Shown: piece by piece, positions 14,186 through 14,457 of the stretch
How positions within the stretch are numbered: the stretch's first letter is position 1
Layout: each line of letters opens with the position of its first letter
Assembly: GCA_013214365.1 (NCBI GenBank)
Contig: JABSPI010000225.1
Span: 1-14,457 of the forward strand
Origin: Erythrobacter sp.
GTDB taxonomy: Bacteria > Pseudomonadota > Alphaproteobacteria > Sphingomonadales > Sphingomonadaceae
Length of the DNA: 14,457 bases
Direction of reading: 5' to 3'
Notes under the pieces: model-generated
Seen by the model: the letters and a program-made list of their open reading frames with translations, nothing else
What the model was told of the DNA's origin: nothing
Databases searched by the model: none
Translations under genes and position numbers: made by a program

Positions 14186-14457
14186 TTAACCAGCCTGCGC
14201 GGTATTGCTGGACGGGTCGGCGGGTTGGTCTGGTGCAGGCGGCGCATCGGGCAGCATCGCTTTGAGGATGGCAAAGCCCGCCACAGCCGCGATCAATGAA
14301 CCCGACAACACGCCCAGCTTGACCGCATCAATCATCGCCGGTTCGGCAAAGGCCAGATTGCCGATAAACAGGCTCATCGTGAAGCCGATCCCCGCCAGCA
14401 GCGAGAGACCATAGATTTTGGTCCATCCCACCCCGTCGGGCAATTGCGCCAAACCCG
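14186..14457 (-). CDS. nhaA: Na+/H+ antiporter NhaA, C-terminal end (5' part outside window)
   Basis: NhaA is an inner-membrane antiporter that expels Na+ in exchange for protons for pH and salt homeostasis. Only the last ~90 codons are visible; the frame is open to the window edge (preceding codons read Gly-Leu-Ala-Gln). The diagnostic block is [20 protein letters not shown] followed by SLFIGNLAF, which matches the penultimate helix region of NhaA. A last hydrophobic helix ([20 protein letters not shown]) comes next, then a Pro/Asp-rich cytoplasmic tail. Translation ends at TAA (complement of 14186-14188). It is read in the same direction as the hydrolase 16 bases downstream, so the two are probably cotranscribed. 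Confidence 0.92.
   Translation of the reverse strand, partial: GLAQLPDGVGWTKIYGLSLLAGIGFTMSLFIGNLAFAEPAMIDAVKLGVLSGSLIAAVAGFAILKAMLPDAPPAPDQPADPSSNTAQAG

Noticed and set aside
1..14457. CRISPR arrays, tRNA or rRNA genes, insertion sequences, integrases, prophage or toxin-antitoxin genes
   Set aside because: None seen. The DNA is almost fully occupied by flagellar genes and the nhaA-hydrolase pair, without direct-repeat arrays, transposase motifs or structured RNA patterns.

Overview
The window is a contiguous flagellar structural operon from a GC-rich Gram-negative bacterium, most likely an alphaproteobacterium of the Sphingomonadales (Erythrobacter/Sphingomonas type). That placement rests on overall protein character and gene order. 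It is an inference, not a database result. Coding density is close to 100%, and no stretch over about 60 bases lacks a gene.

Layout on the + strand (1-13217): 3' end of fliF, then fliG, fliH, fliI, fliJ, fliK, fliL, fliM, fliN, fliO, fliP, fliQ, fliR, flhB, fliD and a fliS-like gene. Most junctions are 1-17 base overlaps (often ATGA or GTGA), so the block reads as one translationally coupled polycistron. The largest gaps are fliJ-fliK (61 bases), fliK-fliL (30) and flhB-fliD (30). On the - strand (13225-14457) lie an alpha/beta-hydrolase and, just upstream of it, the 3' end of a Na+/H+ antiporter gene, nhaA. This pair converges on the flagellar operon across a 7-base gap that sits in a small inverted repeat.

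How the genes work together: FliF (MS ring) anchors FliG, and FliG with FliM and FliN forms the C-ring rotor/switch. FliO assists FliP, FliQ and FliR, which with FlhB form the export gate. FliH, FliI and FliJ form the export ATPase complex. FliK measures the hook and switches FlhB specificity, FliL stabilises the stator, FliD caps the filament and FliS chaperones flagellin. Genes for flagellin, FlhA, the stator, the rod and the regulators are not in the window.

I do not see an undescribed system. The content is a canonical flagellar operon. The points worth a second look are departures from the norm inside known genes: FlhB has NPMH where NPTH is expected, FliM has no recognisable N-terminal CheY-binding motif, FliN carries a long proline/alanine-rich C-terminal tail, FliR ends in a short in-frame tandem repeat, the fliD leader has a perfect palindrome and no visible Shine-Dalgarno, and one hairpin contains the stop codons of both convergent operons.
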